Assembly (NCBI GenBank): GCA_001829155.1
Contig: MIAO01000104.1
Location: 1 to 40,079, forward strand
Direction: 5' to 3'
DNA length: 40,079 nt
Source of the DNA: Spirochaetes bacterium GWB1_36_13
Lineage (GTDB): Bacteria; Spirochaetota; GWB1-36-13
Position 1 is the first letter of the stretch; the number at the start of each line of letters is the position of its first letter. The notes under the pieces were generated by a model. It was given only the letters and a program-made list of their open reading frames with translations. It was not told the DNA's origin and made no database searches. Shown piece by piece: positions 22,939 through 32,425 of the stretch. The position numbers and the translations under genes are program-made.

Positions 22939-23864
22939 AAAAAAGATATTATCCCTTTTCAGATTTTTTACAGAAAAAGTTTGGGGAAGCGGTCTATAAA
23001 ATTAGTTTGAATGCTGGGGTGAGCTGCCCAAACCGGGATGGAACAAAAGGAATCAACGGTTGTGCTTTCTGCAATAATGAAGCTTTTTCACCAGCCATTG
23101 CTTATCAAAATCTTTCCATTCAAAAACAGCTGGAAACGGGCATAGAACGCTTTCAGCGCAAAAGAAAAAAAATCAAAAAATTTATTGCCTATTTCCAATC
23201 TTTTTCGAATACTTATGCGCCCAGCGAGAAACTTGAAAAACTTTATGAAAGCGCTCTGGAAATTCCAGATATTGCGGGGATTGCCGTAGGAACCCGCCCG
23301 GACTGTCTGGAAGACGACAAACTGGAAGTGATAAAAACTCTGGCTCAAAAAACTCATTTCTGGCTTGAAATCGGTCTGGAAACCTCTTTCAATCAAACTC
23401 TCTCAAAAATCAACCGGGGGCATACCTATGAAGAATTTCTGGAGTCTTATGAAAAAGCGAGAAAAATCAAAAATCTTTTTATCTGCATTCATCTGATTCA
23501 TGGGCTTCCCGGAGAAAGCAAAGAAATGATGCTGGATACGGTCAGGAAAATAAACCAACTGAAACCTGATGCGGTAAAATTTCATCAGCTTGAAATTGTC
23601 AGGGGAACTCTTTTTGAAAAATGGTATCAGGAAAAAAAAATTACTCTTCTTTCAATAGACCAGTATATGGATGTTTTAGCCGATTCTCTTGCGCTTCTTT
23701 CCCCCGATATTGTTATTCAGCGGCTTTTTGGATTCACTCCTTCTTCTTTTTTGATAGCGCCTGAGTTAGATTTAAAAGAAAGCTCTCTCAGTCTTTTTGA
23801 AAAGTATCTGGAAGAGAAGCAGATTTATCAAGGAGTTTATCATGAAAATAAAAAAGTTTTTTAA
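22935..23864 (+). CDS. TIGR01212 family radical SAM protein
   Basis: 309 residues. It is a radical S-adenosylmethionine enzyme with the cluster cysteines in SCPNRDGTKGINGCAFC. IAVGTRPDCLEDDKLEVI, HFWLEIGLETSFNQTLSKIN and CIHLIHGLPGESKEMMLDTV are family blocks of the TIGR01212 (YhcC-like) group, whose physiological substrate is unsettled. The start is a TTG overlapping the Rpn stop (TTGA); no ribosome site is obvious, so coupling is likely. Its 3' end overlaps the start of the next gene by 23 bp. Confidence 0.9.
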   Translation: MKKRYYPFSDFLQKKFGEAVYKISLNAGVSCPNRDGTKGINGCAFCNNEAFSPAIAYQNLSIQKQLETGIERFQRKRKKIKKFIAYFQSFSNTYAPSEKLEKLYESALEIPDIAGIAVGTRPDCLEDDKLEVIKTLAQKTHFWLEIGLETSFNQTLSKINRGHTYEEFLESYEKARKIKNLFICIHLIHGLPGESKEMMLDTVRKINQLKPDAVKFHQLEIVRGTLFEKWYQEKKITLLSIDQYMDVLADSLALLSPDIVIQRLFGFTPSSFLIAPELDLKESSLSLFEKYLEEKQIYQGVYHENKKVF

Positions 23865-25320
23865 ATTCATCCTCATACTCTTTTTTCTTTTCTCATCGGC
23901 TTATTTTATTTTTTGTCTTATAACCAATTATTCCCCTGAAAAATTTCTTCCCCCTTTTCCTCAGGCGGTAGTATCGGTCAATCAGCCCAAGAAAATTTTA
24001 AATGAGTACAGCTTTTTACTCGATGAATATGAAGAGTTTAAGCCGATTAAAAAGTTTTTGCCTTTTGTCCCCAATCTTCAAATCTATATAGTCAATCTTT
24101 CTTCGGGGCCTATTCTGATTGTTGATTCAGGATACTGGCGGGGGCTTATGGGTGCTGCTTTTTTCCTGAAAGACTGGTTTTTTAAAGCGGGAGAAGGGAT
24201 TTATCTGGAAGAAAATCCTCTTTTGGAAAAAGATGTCTTTATTTTAAAAGACGGAACCGAAACCCTTGGTTTTGTGGCTCACCGGCGAAATATTCTGATT
24301 GTCAGCCCTTATCACCAGACTATTAAAATTGCTTTGGGTAATTATGACAGTGTCGAAACACCTCCAAAAATAGAAAAATCGGGTGATATTTCTATTTTTT
24401 TCAGACCCACGGCTCAAATTAAGAAATTTTTATCCCTTTATCCTCAGCTTGAATTTATGAAAGAGATACTGGATAAACATGAAAGCGGAAATGCCAAGAT
24501 CTACTTTCAGGATAACAGCATTAAGACAGAAATTGTTTTAAAATTGAAAAAACCTGAGACCTATCAGGAAAAAGTGATTGAGAAATTTCTTCAGATGGAC
24601 AGCTGGATTTCATCGTTTTATGAAAAAGTGCCTCTGCGCACCAGCAGTTTTGCTTCTTTTTCCACAGAAGATCTGGAAAAAGTTTATCAATACCTGATTC
24701 TTCTTTTAAAAAACAATAAAAAGGTATTTTCAGATCTCAAAATGGGGAACGATGCCTTGAAATTCGTAACCGACAAAGGTATTCGGGAACTCTTTTTTTC
24801 ATGGACGGGAAATGAAATGGGAAGTCTCACTCTTTCAAACTCGAAAGAACCTGTACTTTTTATCGAAATCAAAGACAAGGCAGTATTTTTTGATTCTTTT
24901 AAACCCTTTATCGGTGAAAAAGCAAAAGAGTCGGGTGAATATGAAATATACAAAATTGACCTTCCGGGACTTTTTAATTTTATTAAAAACATATTTGCAC
25001 CTTCTATCGAACTCCCATATTTTACGGTTTTTGATGATAAGTATTTAATTATAGCAAATAATCCTAAAGAAATTGAAAATTTTTTAAATCTTTCTCATCA
25101 GGTCAAGCTGAACTCTGACAAAAGCTATGAGATTGTCAAACAAAACACGGATCAGAATGCCCATATTCACTTTTATGTGGATCTGAGTTATGGACACCTG
25201 CCTGTAGCCAATCTTTCTCCGATTATAAAAAAAATGCTGGAGAAATACTATAAAGCCGGGGGAAGCATCCGGTTTGACTATCCTGAAATTAAAATTGATT
25301 TTACAGTTGTGAAAAATTAA
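23842..25320 (+). CDS. Unknown exported or membrane-anchored protein
   Basis: 492 residues; I cannot name a family with confidence. An N-terminal hydrophobic helix (about 6-25, FKFILILFFLFSSAYFIFCL) is a signal peptide or anchor. The remaining sequence alternates beta strands and helices, with phrases such as QAVVSVNQPKKIL, GDISIFFRPTAQ, FASFSTEDLEKVY and YFTVFDDKYLIIANN. These resemble proteins of the DUF3352 type by architecture only. AAGGAG precedes the ATG at 23842, inside the preceding gene. The next gene starts 12 bp after the stop with GAGGAGGAG. Confidence 0.65.
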   Translation: MKIKKFFKFILILFFLFSSAYFIFCLITNYSPEKFLPPFPQAVVSVNQPKKILNEYSFLLDEYEEFKPIKKFLPFVPNLQIYIVNLSSGPILIVDSGYWRGLMGAAFFLKDWFFKAGEGIYLEENPLLEKDVFILKDGTETLGFVAHRRNILIVSPYHQTIKIALGNYDSVETPPKIEKSGDISIFFRPTAQIKKFLSLYPQLEFMKEILDKHESGNAKIYFQDNSIKTEIVLKLKKPETYQEKVIEKFLQMDSWISSFYEKVPLRTSSFASFSTEDLEKVYQYLILLLKNNKKVFSDLKMGNDALKFVTDKGIRELFFSWTGNEMGSLTLSNSKEPVLFIEIKDKAVFFDSFKPFIGEKAKESGEYEIYKIDLPGLFNFIKNIFAPSIELPYFTVFDDKYLIIANNPKEIENFLNLSHQVKLNSDKSYEIVKQNTDQNAHIHFYVDLSYGHLPVANLSPIIKKMLEKYYKAGGSIRFDYPEIKIDFTVVKN

Positions 25321-25332
25321 CGAGGAGGAGCT

Positions 25333-26034
25333 ATGTTTCTTAAAAATTTAGCTGAGGATCATGTGATTAAGGTTGTGCAGGATGTTTTGAGCGATCTGCC
25401 GGATGTCTGTAAATGTTCTATCTGTATTGAAGATATCACCACTTATGTCTTAAACCGGGTCAGCCCCTACTATATTTCCAGCGGCAGAGGAATTCTCCAC
25501 ATGGAAAAAGATATTGAGCCTTTTATTCAGGATCAGGCGGATATTTATACCCTTGTTCTTCAGGCAATTGATATTATCAACAAAAGAAGAAAAAGCAATG
25601 TTCATACAAAAAACGATGACGGACTCCTCCTTTTATCCAGAAAGGAAAATGAAATTGTCAGTGATTTTTACCTCAATTTTCCTTATATAGTAGGTCGGAT
25701 TCTTGACTCATCCTACCTGAAACCTAAAGGGGATCTCAAGGTACAGCTGATGATTTTTCAAAACGATAAATATGTGCTGTGCCCGATGAAAGAGCCGAAC
25801 TGGACCAACCCGTATCAGGTTCCCGATCAGTTTAGCGGATATTTTACTTTTTGGCCCAATGCCAAAAAAGCAGAGGATCAGAAAAATATCGGGAAAGAAA
25901 CAGTCTATTTTAAATTGGAAATCAACGGAGTAGAATACGAAGAAGAGTTTTCAATATCCGTGTTTGCCGATTCGCTTATCCATCACCATATTCATACCAG
26001 CTATATTTATGATATGGGAATCATTTTAATATAA
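25333..26034 (+). CDS. ComFB domain protein with extra C-terminal domain
   Basis: 233 residues. Residues 1-110 match ComFB: LAEDHVIKVVQDVLSDLPDV, C26-K-C28-S-I-C31, IEDITTYVLNRVSPYYISS and RG. The three cysteines can bind zinc. ComFB was described as a late competence protein in Bacillus, and members have been reported as cyclic dinucleotide receptors. The C-terminal half (about 130-233) is an all-beta segment (KVQLMIFQNDKYVLCPM, VYFKLEINGVEYEEEFSISV) with no known domain. GAGGAGGAG precedes the ATG. It is closely followed by the SET gene, in the same direction. Confidence 0.8.
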   Translation: MFLKNLAEDHVIKVVQDVLSDLPDVCKCSICIEDITTYVLNRVSPYYISSGRGILHMEKDIEPFIQDQADIYTLVLQAIDIINKRRKSNVHTKNDDGLLLLSRKENEIVSDFYLNFPYIVGRILDSSYLKPKGDLKVQLMIFQNDKYVLCPMKEPNWTNPYQVPDQFSGYFTFWPNAKKAEDQKNIGKETVYFKLEINGVEYEEEFSISVFADSLIHHHIHTSYIYDMGIILI

Positions 26035-26043
26035 AGAGGAAAT

Positions 26044-26508
26044 ATGATTGTCTATCAGCATGAAATAAAAGAATCTTTGGTTCCCTCTGCGGGGAAAGGT
26101 TTGTTTTTAAAAGAAAAAGTCAGGCAGGGGAGCGTGATTGTCGCGCCCGATAAAATTAACCGGGTTCTATCCGAAGAAGAACTTCACCGTTTTCATCCGG
26201 AATCTCCTGAGGTTCACAGCAGTATCCGCTGGTTTGAAAATTTTTACACCAGCACTCCAGAATGGACAGACGAGTGTTATATCAATCATTCCTTTGAGCC
26301 AAACGGACTCTGGCATCTGGGATTTGTTTTTGCCGGACGGGATATAGAAGCAAAAGAAGAGCTTTTGATTGACTACCGCCTGATTCTAGCCGAAGGGTAT
26401 GAAATCGGTTTTAAGGACTCGCTCACAGGTGAGCCGATCATCGGGCTGAAATGGGAAGAAAAGCTTCATAGGTCTACCCGCACTCTTTTATCGCTGATTC
26501 AAAAATAA
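26044..26508 (+). CDS. SET-domain protein
   Basis: 154 residues. SET domains are lysine methyltransferases. SAGKGLFLKEKVRQGSVI is the N-SET block, CYINHSFEPNGLWHLGFVF contains the NHSxxPN cofactor site, and RDIEAKEELLIDYR provides the ELxxDY catalytic tyrosine. The short length and lack of pre-SET cysteines are typical of bacterial SET proteins, whose targets are mostly unknown. AGAGGAAAT precedes the ATG; it follows the ComFB gene by 9 bp. Confidence 0.85.
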   Translation: MIVYQHEIKESLVPSAGKGLFLKEKVRQGSVIVAPDKINRVLSEEELHRFHPESPEVHSSIRWFENFYTSTPEWTDECYINHSFEPNGLWHLGFVFAGRDIEAKEELLIDYRLILAEGYEIGFKDSLTGEPIIGLKWEEKLHRSTRTLLSLIQK

Positions 26509-26632
26509 AAAAAATCAGGGGCGGATAATTTTTTTAAAGCTCCTTTATATGTAGAATTTGATATATATATAATAATTGTTATATTTTATAATAGATGAGA
26601 AGTATTGATAAAGAAAAAAAAGGAGCATTTGA

Positions 26633-27016
26633 ATGAATCCAGTAGAAGATTTTTTTAAAAGCGGTTCTTTTGCCGTGGTAGGAGCGACCAACAGGACAGA
26701 TAAGTGGGGGTATAAGGTTTTTAAAAGGCTTCAGAAGCTTGGAAAGACTGTTTATCCGATTCATCCCGCAATTGATGAAATTGAAGGGGTTAAGGTTTAT
26801 AAGACTCTTGCTGAACTGAAAGACAAGGTGGAAGCGGTCGATATTATTGTTTCTCCGGGTGTGACCGAAAAAATAGTAGAAGAGTGCCTTGCGCTTGGGA
26901 TCAAGAAAGTATGGATGCAGCCGGGAGCAGAGTCTGAAAAAGCGGTCGAATTTTGTGAAAGAAATGGGATATCTGTAGTTTACCATGACTGTGTTTTAAA
27001 ACATCCAGAGTATTAA
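26633..27016 (+). CDS. CoA-binding (YccU-like) protein
   Basis: 127 residues, a single CoA_binding_2 Rossmann domain. SFAVVGATNRTDKWGYKVFK contains the nucleotide loop. KTVYPIHPAIDEIEGVKVYK, VDIIVSPGVTEKIVEE, IKKVWMQPGAESE and VYHDCVLKH match the family throughout. Proteins of this type bind CoA; their role is not known. AAAAAAGGAGC lies upstream. The 124-bp gap before it is AT-rich with TATAAT at 26587-26592, a possible -10. It overlaps the next gene by one base. Confidence 0.9.
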   Translation: MNPVEDFFKSGSFAVVGATNRTDKWGYKVFKRLQKLGKTVYPIHPAIDEIEGVKVYKTLAELKDKVEAVDIIVSPGVTEKIVEECLALGIKKVWMQPGAESEKAVEFCERNGISVVYHDCVLKHPEY

Positions 27017-27753
27017 TGACTTATTTTTATGACGGAAGTTTAGAAGGGTTTCTTTCGGCTGTTTTTACGGCATATGAAAAAAAAGAACAGCCGGATTTTT
27101 TTTATCCGACCGGCAGAAATACGCTTTTTACAGAAGGGAGGCAGATTCAGACTGATTTAAGTCAGTCTGAACGGGTCTTAAAAGGAGTTTCTGAGAAAAT
27201 ATCATGGGAAGCTTTCCGTCACTGTGTGTTTTGTTTCTATTCAGAAGAGGAGGGAATTGAAAAATCAATTTACGATTATCTGGTAAAAGGGTTTTGCGAG
27301 GGAGAAAAAATTGATTCAAATCTGACTCATCCTCTCATTCATAAAATCCACGCGGTTTCCAGAAAAGTCATCATAGAAATTCACCGGTTGAAAGGATTTC
27401 TCCGTTTTAAGGAACTTAAAAACAGTCTTTTTTATGCTGAACTCAGCCCTGATTTTAATATTATCCAGTTTTTGGCGCCTCATTTTGCGAAGAGGTTTTC
27501 AGCGATACAATGGCTGATTCATGATGTAAAGAGAAATACCTGTATTTATTTCAATGATGGGAAGTGGGAATTGTTTCAAATGGATGAAATAAAAAAAGAG
27601 CTTCTTTCGGAAAAAGAAAAAGATATTGAGAATCTGTGGAAAGAGTATTTTCAATCGACAGCTATTCGTGAAAGAAAAAATTTAAGACTTCAAAAACAAT
27701 TTATGCCGAAAAGATACTGGAAATATTTAACAGAAAAAGAGGAAAATGAATGA
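27016..27753 (+). CDS. TIGR03915 family (DUF4130) putative DNA repair protein
   Basis: 245 residues. YFYDGSLEGFLSAVFTAYEK at the start, LSPDFNIIQFLAPHFAKRF, WLIHDVKRNTCIYFNDGKW and the C-terminal LQKQFMPKRYWKYLTE are typical of the family. It usually sits next to a radical SAM protein (TIGR03916) and the pair is predicted to repair or modify DNA. That partner is absent here; the radical SAM gene at 22935 belongs to another family. It is translationally coupled upstream to the CoA-binding gene and downstream to the methyltransferase gene (ATGA). Confidence 0.83.
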   Translation: MTYFYDGSLEGFLSAVFTAYEKKEQPDFFYPTGRNTLFTEGRQIQTDLSQSERVLKGVSEKISWEAFRHCVFCFYSEEEGIEKSIYDYLVKGFCEGEKIDSNLTHPLIHKIHAVSRKVIIEIHRLKGFLRFKELKNSLFYAELSPDFNIIQFLAPHFAKRFSAIQWLIHDVKRNTCIYFNDGKWELFQMDEIKKELLSEKEKDIENLWKEYFQSTAIRERKNLRLQKQFMPKRYWKYLTEKEENE

Positions 27754-28697
27754 TTTCTATCAGCGAGGCAAAAAGAAAACTGCCGGAACATTTTATTGAA
27801 AGACTTCAAAAACAATTCAGTGTTCATACGGCTGATTTGATTTTAAGGGGAATGTGCGTTGAGCGTCTGACTACGCTTCGGGTCAATTCTTTGAAGTATG
27901 ATATTCAAAGTCTTATGAATGATTTTAAAAAACTGAATATCAAATTTGAAAGAGTTTCATGGTATCCTGATGCTCTTGTGATTAAAAACAAAACAGAAAG
28001 GGAGCTTGAAAAAACAAACCATTATCAGGAAGGAAAGATTTACCTTCAAAGCCTTTCCAGTATGATTCCGCCGCTGGCGCTGGATCCGAAGCCGGAAGAA
28101 AAAATTCTGGATATTGCAGCGGCACCCGGAAGTAAAACAACCCAGATGGTTTCGATGATGAAAAATCAGGGACTGATCAGCGCTCATGATATTAACCCTC
28201 TAAGGATCGAGAAACTGAAGTTTAATCTGGATAAACAGGGAGCGGATATTGTAGAAGTGATTCAGGATAAATATGAAAGAAATAAAGATCTGCCGCCTCT
28301 ATTCTACGATCGGGTTCTTTTGGATGTTCCATGCAGCGGAGAGGGGCTTTTTCAGGCGGGAAGCGCTGGGACATACCGCTGGTGGTCGGTGAAGGAAGTG
28401 AATAAACTGGCTTCGCTTCAAAAAAAATTATTTCAGCTTGCAGTCGAAGCTTTGAAAGAGGGGGGAATTTTAGTTTACTCTACCTGTACCCTCAATGAAG
28501 AAGAAAATGAAGAAGTGGTCAAGTGGGCGCTAGAGAATCTGTCTGTGGAAATATTGGAAAATCCATTAAAAATTAAAAACTTTGAAGAACCCTGCCGTTT
28601 TGATGTGGGTAATAAGGAACTGGAGAAAAAAATACTCCGCATTATTCCCGACGAAAAAATGGAAGGGTTTTTTGTAGCGAAGTTTCGAAAAAAATGA
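27750..28697 (+). CDS. NOL1/NOP2/Sun-family RNA m5C methyltransferase (RsmB/F-like)
   Basis: 315 residues. Cytosine-5 methylation of rRNA or tRNA with SAM. The SAM loop DIAAAPGSKTTQM, LLDVPCSGEG with the first catalytic Cys (motif IV) and VYSTCTLNEEENE with the second (motif VI) are complete. The N-terminal part (TLRVNSLKY) is family-like, but the long RsmB NusB-like domain and the RsmF C-terminal PUA extension are absent, so the exact target is open. The start overlaps the previous stop by ATGA. Confidence 0.9.
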   Translation: MISISEAKRKLPEHFIERLQKQFSVHTADLILRGMCVERLTTLRVNSLKYDIQSLMNDFKKLNIKFERVSWYPDALVIKNKTERELEKTNHYQEGKIYLQSLSSMIPPLALDPKPEEKILDIAAAPGSKTTQMVSMMKNQGLISAHDINPLRIEKLKFNLDKQGADIVEVIQDKYERNKDLPPLFYDRVLLDVPCSGEGLFQAGSAGTYRWWSVKEVNKLASLQKKLFQLAVEALKEGGILVYSTCTLNEEENEEVVKWALENLSVEILENPLKIKNFEEPCRFDVGNKELEKKILRIIPDEKMEGFFVAKFRKK

Positions 28698-28709
28698 AAG
28701 GGAAACTGG

Positions 28710-28862
28710 CTGATTTTTCTAATTGTAGGAACTGCATTGACCCTTCCCGGTATTTTTTTAGGAGAAGTCAGTTTAGAGCATTTGTTCATCAATCTTTTTT
28801 TCGCCTTCCTGCTGATTTTCATTGGAACAGTCATTGCTTCTTGTATTTCTGAAAAAAGATAA
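28710..28862 (+). CDS. Possible small membrane protein with non-standard start
   Basis: About 50 residues read in the frame of the preceding methyltransferase just after its TGA. LIFLIVGTALTLPGIFLGEV and HLFINLFFAFLLIFIGTVIA form two hydrophobic helices, ending with SCISEKR. There is no ATG, GTG or TTG in a useful place. A CTG at 28710 follows AAGGG by a normal distance. A missing base upstream (the preceding ATGAAAGGG) could also have destroyed the original start. It could be a gene remnant. Confidence 0.4.
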   Translation: MIFLIVGTALTLPGIFLGEVSLEHLFINLFFAFLLIFIGTVIASCISEKR

Positions 28863-28933
28863 GCATTTTTATTGGATTTTTCCTCTCTCTGTTTTATTTT
28901 TAAGACAGTCTATTTTCTATTTCGGGAGTATTT

Positions 28934-31900
28934 ATGCCTCATAGCGGTCAATTTGTTCATCTTCATGTCCATTCTCATTATTCGATCGGAGATGCGATTA
29001 ATAAAGTTTCAGATATTTACGGGAAAGCCAAAGAATTCGGCATGAAAGCCGTAGCCTTGACCGATCACGGCAACCTTTTTGGAGCAGCCGAGTTTTTTAT
29101 CAAATCCGTACCGGGCGTGAAACCTATTATCGGATGCGAAATGTATATCACCCCTTTCAGCCGGAAAGAAAAAAAAGCGGCGGAAGGAGAAAGCAAATAT
29201 TATCATCTGGTTCTTTTAGCCAAAGACAGCGAAGGATACAGAAATCTGGTGGAACTGGTTTCGATCGGCTATCTGGAAGGGTTTTACTACCGTCCCAGAA
29301 TCGACTTTGAAGTGCTTCAGGAAAGAAGCAAGGGGTTAATCGCCCTTTCCGCCTGTCTTGCGGGGGAAATTCCCCGTCTGGTTCAGGCTGGAAATTTTCA
29401 GAAGGCTGAAGAAAGAAGCCTCTATTATCAGGATGTATTCGGAAAAGACAATTTTTTTCTGGAAATCATGGACAATGGGATGGAAAAACAAAGACTGGTC
29501 AATGAGGAAATCTTAAAAATTTCAAAAAAAACAGGAATCCCTTTAGTTGCCACCAACGATGTCCATTATCCCAACAAGGGAGACGACAAGGCTCACGATG
29601 TTTTTCTCTGTATTCTGGAAGGCAAAAAAGTAACGGATGAAAAGAGGAAACGCTACGAATCCGATCAATTTTATTTTAAATCCTATGAAGAAATGAAAGA
29701 AGGCATCGGAAAACTTTCCATGGAATCGATCTCCAATACCTCCTGGGTTGCTGACAACTGTTCATTTTATCCTGAACTCGGCGAGTACAAACTCCCCCAC
29801 TACGACCTTCCCGAGGGGATGACCCCGGAAATTTATCTGAAAGATCAATGCTATGAAATGCTTCCTAAAAAAATAAATAAGGTTGATGAAGAAGTAACCA
29901 AACGACTTGATTTTGAGCTTGATACTATCAACCGGATGGGATTTCCGGCGTATTTTCTGATTGTTCAGGATTTTATCAACTATGCCAGGAGCGCAGGAAT
30001 CAGTGTAGGTCCGGGGAGAGGGAGTGCGGCAGGTTCGCTGGTTTCTTATCTATTGGGAATCACCGAAATCAATCCTTTGGACTATCAGCTTCTTTTTGAA
30101 CGCTTTTTAAACCCGGGCCGTATCTCGATGCCTGATATTGACATTGACTTTGACGACTTTGGACGGGGACGGGTCATTGACTATGTCAAAAATAAATACG
30201 GCGAAGAGAAAGTAGCCCAGATCATCACTTACAATACTTTAAAAGCCAAAGCCGTGATCAAGGATGTGGGACGGGTATTAGACATCCCTTTAAATGAAGT
30301 CAATGCAATCAATAAAATGGTGACAGAATCCACGCTTGAAAAATCAATCAAGGAAAACACTGAACTTAAAACAAAAATAGAGTCTGAAAAAAGATTTCAG
30401 GAGCTTTGGCACTATGGGCTCCGTCTGGAAGGACTGATCCGAAACTCCTCTATTCATGCCGCCGGAGTGGTGATTGGAAAAGAAAGACTTACCTCTGCAA
30501 TCCCCCTTTACCGGGATTCAAAAACCGAAGCCATTATTACACAGTTTGACGGAAAATATCTGGAAGAATTCGGGCTGATGAAAATGGACTTTCTGGGGAT
30601 CAAAAACCTCCGGATCATGGCAAAAACGCTTGAGCTGATTCAAAAAAGACAGGGAAAGACAATTGAGACCTCTTCTTTTCCCCTGAATGATAAGAAAGTC
30701 TATAAAATTTTTCAGGAAGGGAGAACCATCGGGATATTTCAGTGTGAAAGTCCGGGGATTCGTGAACTGATGAAAAAAATCACTCCTTCTTCTATTGAAG
30801 ATGTGATCGCCTTGATTGCTCTCTACCGTCCGGGACCTCTCAATTCCGGGATGGCGGACGACTTTGTCAAAAGAAAGAAAAATCCTGCTTTAATCAAATA
30901 CCCCCACAAAGACTTGAAGGAAGTTTTACAGGATACCTATGGTGTCATCGTTTATCAGGAACAGGTTATGCTGATTTCAAGAATTATCGCTGGATTTGAA
31001 TTAAAAGATGCGGACAATCTGCGCAAAGCGATGGGAAAAAAAGATAAAGAAAAAATGGCAAAGATGAAAGAACAGTTTGTCAGCGGGGCTGTTTCAAAAG
31101 GTCATAAAAACGATTTTGCCGAAACGCTTTTTGAACAGATGGAAAAATTTGCGGAATACGGGTTTAATAAATCTCACAGTACCGCTTATGCTTTTATCGC
31201 CTATCAAAACGCCTATCTGAAAACATACTATCCGATTGAATACATTACCGCTACGCTGAACGCTGAAAAAGACGGAAAAATCGAAGACCTGATGAAATAC
31301 CTAAAAGAAGCCAGAGAGATGGAAATCGATATCAAGCCCCCCCATGTCAATCAAAGCCAGATGGATTTTTCGATTGAAGATGAAAAAAGCATCCGCTTCG
31401 GGCTCTCAGCAGTAAAAAATGTGGGCGAAGCGAATGTATCAGAACTTCTGGAAGAAAGAGAAACAAACGGAACCTTTCAATCGCTCACCGATTTAATATC
31501 ACGGACCAGTATCAACAAAAGGGTGCTGGAAACACTCACTCTGGCAGGCGCGCTGGACGGACTGATTCCAAACCGGGCATCTGTGATCAGCGGCATGGAA
31601 GATATTACCCGTTTCAGCTCGATGAAAAAAAAAGACAGGGACAGCGGAATGCTGGATCTTTTTGATATGGGCGGAGACTCACAGGCAAAAGAAGAAGAGT
31701 TTCACCTGAGTGTGGTAGCGGAATACAAGGAAAACCAGATTTTAAAAATGGAGAAAGCCAATCTCGGTCTGTATGTCACTGGGCATCCGCTGGCAAAATA
31801 CGAAGAAAAAATCAAGGCCTATACAACAAAATCATCCAGGGATCTGAAAGAAATTCAGGAAGCGATGCAAAACGAGGACAATACAGGGTTTGAAATCCCT

Positions 31901-32410
31901 GAAAGCATTCAGATAGCCGGAATCGTAATCCGCCATGAAATTAAAATGACTAAAAAAAATGAGCCGATGATGATCGGATATCTGGAAGATTTGGAAGCAG
32001 AAATTAAAGTCGTTTTTTTCCCGAAAGTTTATCAGTCCATTTTATCCCGTTTTTCTGAAGACATCCCCCTTCTAGTGAAAGGAAAAGTGGATTTTGATTC
32101 CCAGGAACTCCAGCTTCGCGCTGAATCGGTTGAGTTTTTGGACGATCTGCCGGACATTATCAAAACAAAGATTCTCAACATCCGCCTGGATGAAAAAAAC
32201 ATCCGCCAGGACAATATTGATTATCTCAAAAAAATATTTCAAGGACACCTGGGCACCTGTCCGATTGTTTTTCATCTTTATGATCTGGTTGAGCATAAGA
32301 AAGTCAATATTAAGGCAGGAAAAGAATTTAACATTACTATCACAGACACCATACTTGAAAAAATAAGAAAAATCAGCTGTGTCGAAGACCTCTGGGTCAA
32401 CGGAAGCTGA
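28934..32410 (+). CDS. dnaE: DNA polymerase III alpha subunit
   Basis: 1158 residues, the replicative polymerase. The N-terminal PHP domain reads VHLHVHSHYSIGDA, LTDHGNLFGAAEF and NDVHYP. The palm follows with VGPGRGSAAGSLVSYLLG and PDIDIDFDDFG, whose aspartates at about 401 and 403 are catalytic; the third lies in MKMDFLGIKN. The fingers (YGVIVYQEQVMLISRIIAGF, AMGKKDKEKM, FNKSHSTAYAFIAYQNAYLK) are canonical. A tandem helix-hairpin-helix region and a C-terminal OB fold (IQIAGIVIRHEIKMTKKNEP) come last. The arrangement is the DnaE1 type with no built-in exonuclease. GGGAG lies upstream of the ATG. Confidence 0.97.
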   Translation: MPHSGQFVHLHVHSHYSIGDAINKVSDIYGKAKEFGMKAVALTDHGNLFGAAEFFIKSVPGVKPIIGCEMYITPFSRKEKKAAEGESKYYHLVLLAKDSEGYRNLVELVSIGYLEGFYYRPRIDFEVLQERSKGLIALSACLAGEIPRLVQAGNFQKAEERSLYYQDVFGKDNFFLEIMDNGMEKQRLVNEEILKISKKTGIPLVATNDVHYPNKGDDKAHDVFLCILEGKKVTDEKRKRYESDQFYFKSYEEMKEGIGKLSMESISNTSWVADNCSFYPELGEYKLPHYDLPEGMTPEIYLKDQCYEMLPKKINKVDEEVTKRLDFELDTINRMGFPAYFLIVQDFINYARSAGISVGPGRGSAAGSLVSYLLGITEINPLDYQLLFERFLNPGRISMPDIDIDFDDFGRGRVIDYVKNKYGEEKVAQIITYNTLKAKAVIKDVGRVLDIPLNEVNAINKMVTESTLEKSIKENTELKTKIESEKRFQELWHYGLRLEGLIRNSSIHAAGVVIGKERLTSAIPLYRDSKTEAIITQFDGKYLEEFGLMKMDFLGIKNLRIMAKTLELIQKRQGKTIETSSFPLNDKKVYKIFQEGRTIGIFQCESPGIRELMKKITPSSIEDVIALIALYRPGPLNSGMADDFVKRKKNPALIKYPHKDLKEVLQDTYGVIVYQEQVMLISRIIAGFELKDADNLRKAMGKKDKEKMAKMKEQFVSGAVSKGHKNDFAETLFEQMEKFAEYGFNKSHSTAYAFIAYQNAYLKTYYPIEYITATLNAEKDGKIEDLMKYLKEAREMEIDIKPPHVNQSQMDFSIEDEKSIRFGLSAVKNVGEANVSELLEERETNGTFQSLTDLISRTSINKRVLETLTLAGALDGLIPNRASVISGMEDITRFSSMKKKDRDSGMLDLFDMGGDSQAKEEEFHLSVVAEYKENQILKMEKANLGLYVTGHPLAKYEEKIKAYTTKSSRDLKEIQEAMQNEDNTGFEIPESIQIAGIVIRHEIKMTKKNEPMMIGYLEDLEAEIKVVFFPKVYQSILSRFSEDIPLLVKGKVDFDSQELQLRAESVEFLDDLPDIIKTKILNIRLDEKNIRQDNIDYLKKIFQGHLGTCPIVFHLYDLVEHKKVNIKAGKEFNITITDTILEKIRKISCVEDLWVNGS

Positions 32411-32425
32411 AAAAAGGAATAATTT

